DNA from: Thermoplasmata archaeon
GTDB lineage: Archaea > Thermoplasmatota > Thermoplasmata > Lutacidiplasmatales > UBA184
DNA length: 13,530 bases
NCBI GenBank assembly: GCA_030044475.1
Contig: JASHVP010000020.1
Span: forward strand, 1 to 13,530
Direction of reading: 5' to 3'
Shown: positions 13,496 to 13,530 of the stretch, in pieces
Layout of the letters: the number at the start of each line of letters is the position of its first letter
Numbering within the stretch: the stretch's first letter is position 1
Notes under the pieces: generated by a model
Database searches by the model: none
What the model saw: only the letters and a program-made list of their open reading frames with translations
Told to the model about the DNA's origin: nothing
Position numbers and translations under genes: made by a program

Positions 13496-13530
13496 GCCGG
13501 CGCCCGCCCGTCAGGTCGCGAGCGGCCGCG

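Noticed and set aside
13496..13530. Possible end of a minus-strand gene (TGA at 13514-13512)
   Set aside because: Only six codons would be visible before the window edge, too few to support a gene. No terminator-like T-run was seen here either.
1..13530. CRISPR array, insertion sequence, integrase or prophage genes
   Set aside because: No regularly spaced direct repeats, transposase motifs or terminal inverted repeats were found, and base composition is even across the window.

Overview
The window is about 70% GC and looks archaeal. The signs are TATA boxes about 25 bp upstream of start codons (leaderless transcripts), an archaeal HMG-CoA synthase/thiolase/DUF35 gene set, a PAC2-family protein, a DUF835 protein and a tRNA whose intron has archaeal bulge-helix-bulge logic. 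DUF835 together with DnaK and the high GC points to a high-GC member of Thermoplasmatota. That placement is inference.

Left part, minus strand (6060 down to 1): one compact gene run, read right to left. It holds an XRE-type HTH regulator (6060-5383), HMG-CoA synthase (5369-4317), a thiolase-fold protein (4314-3145), a DUF35 Zn-ribbon/OB-fold protein (3134-2646), a DUF835 protein (2649-1852), a GT4 glycosyltransferase (1812-598) and an unrecognised protein that runs off the window (626-1). HMG-CoA synthase, thiolase and DUF35 should form the channelling complex that makes HMG-CoA for isoprenoid lipid synthesis. The regulator stands first and has its own TATA box. The thiolase has lost the nucleophilic Cys and the GHP-motif His expected of its family, which is one of the two main surprises here.

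Middle (6161-6412): a tRNA-Ala(GGC) gene on the minus strand. It reads as a complete tRNA only if a 34-nt intron is removed from the T-loop, probably between positions 59 and 60. The spliced tRNA has the G3:U70 pair and A73 that mark tRNA-Ala. This is the other main surprise. The rest of this stretch holds promoters.

Right part: a plus-strand pair (119-aa helical protein, then a PAC2-family protein ending in a HbYX-like tripeptide), which meets an M20 amidohydrolase (minus) with interlocked stop codons. Then come three plus-strand genes, each with its own TATA box: a polytopic membrane protein with a DUF308/HdeD-like N-terminal half, a CPA-type cation/proton antiporter, and DnaK. No mobile element, CRISPR array or rRNA was seen.
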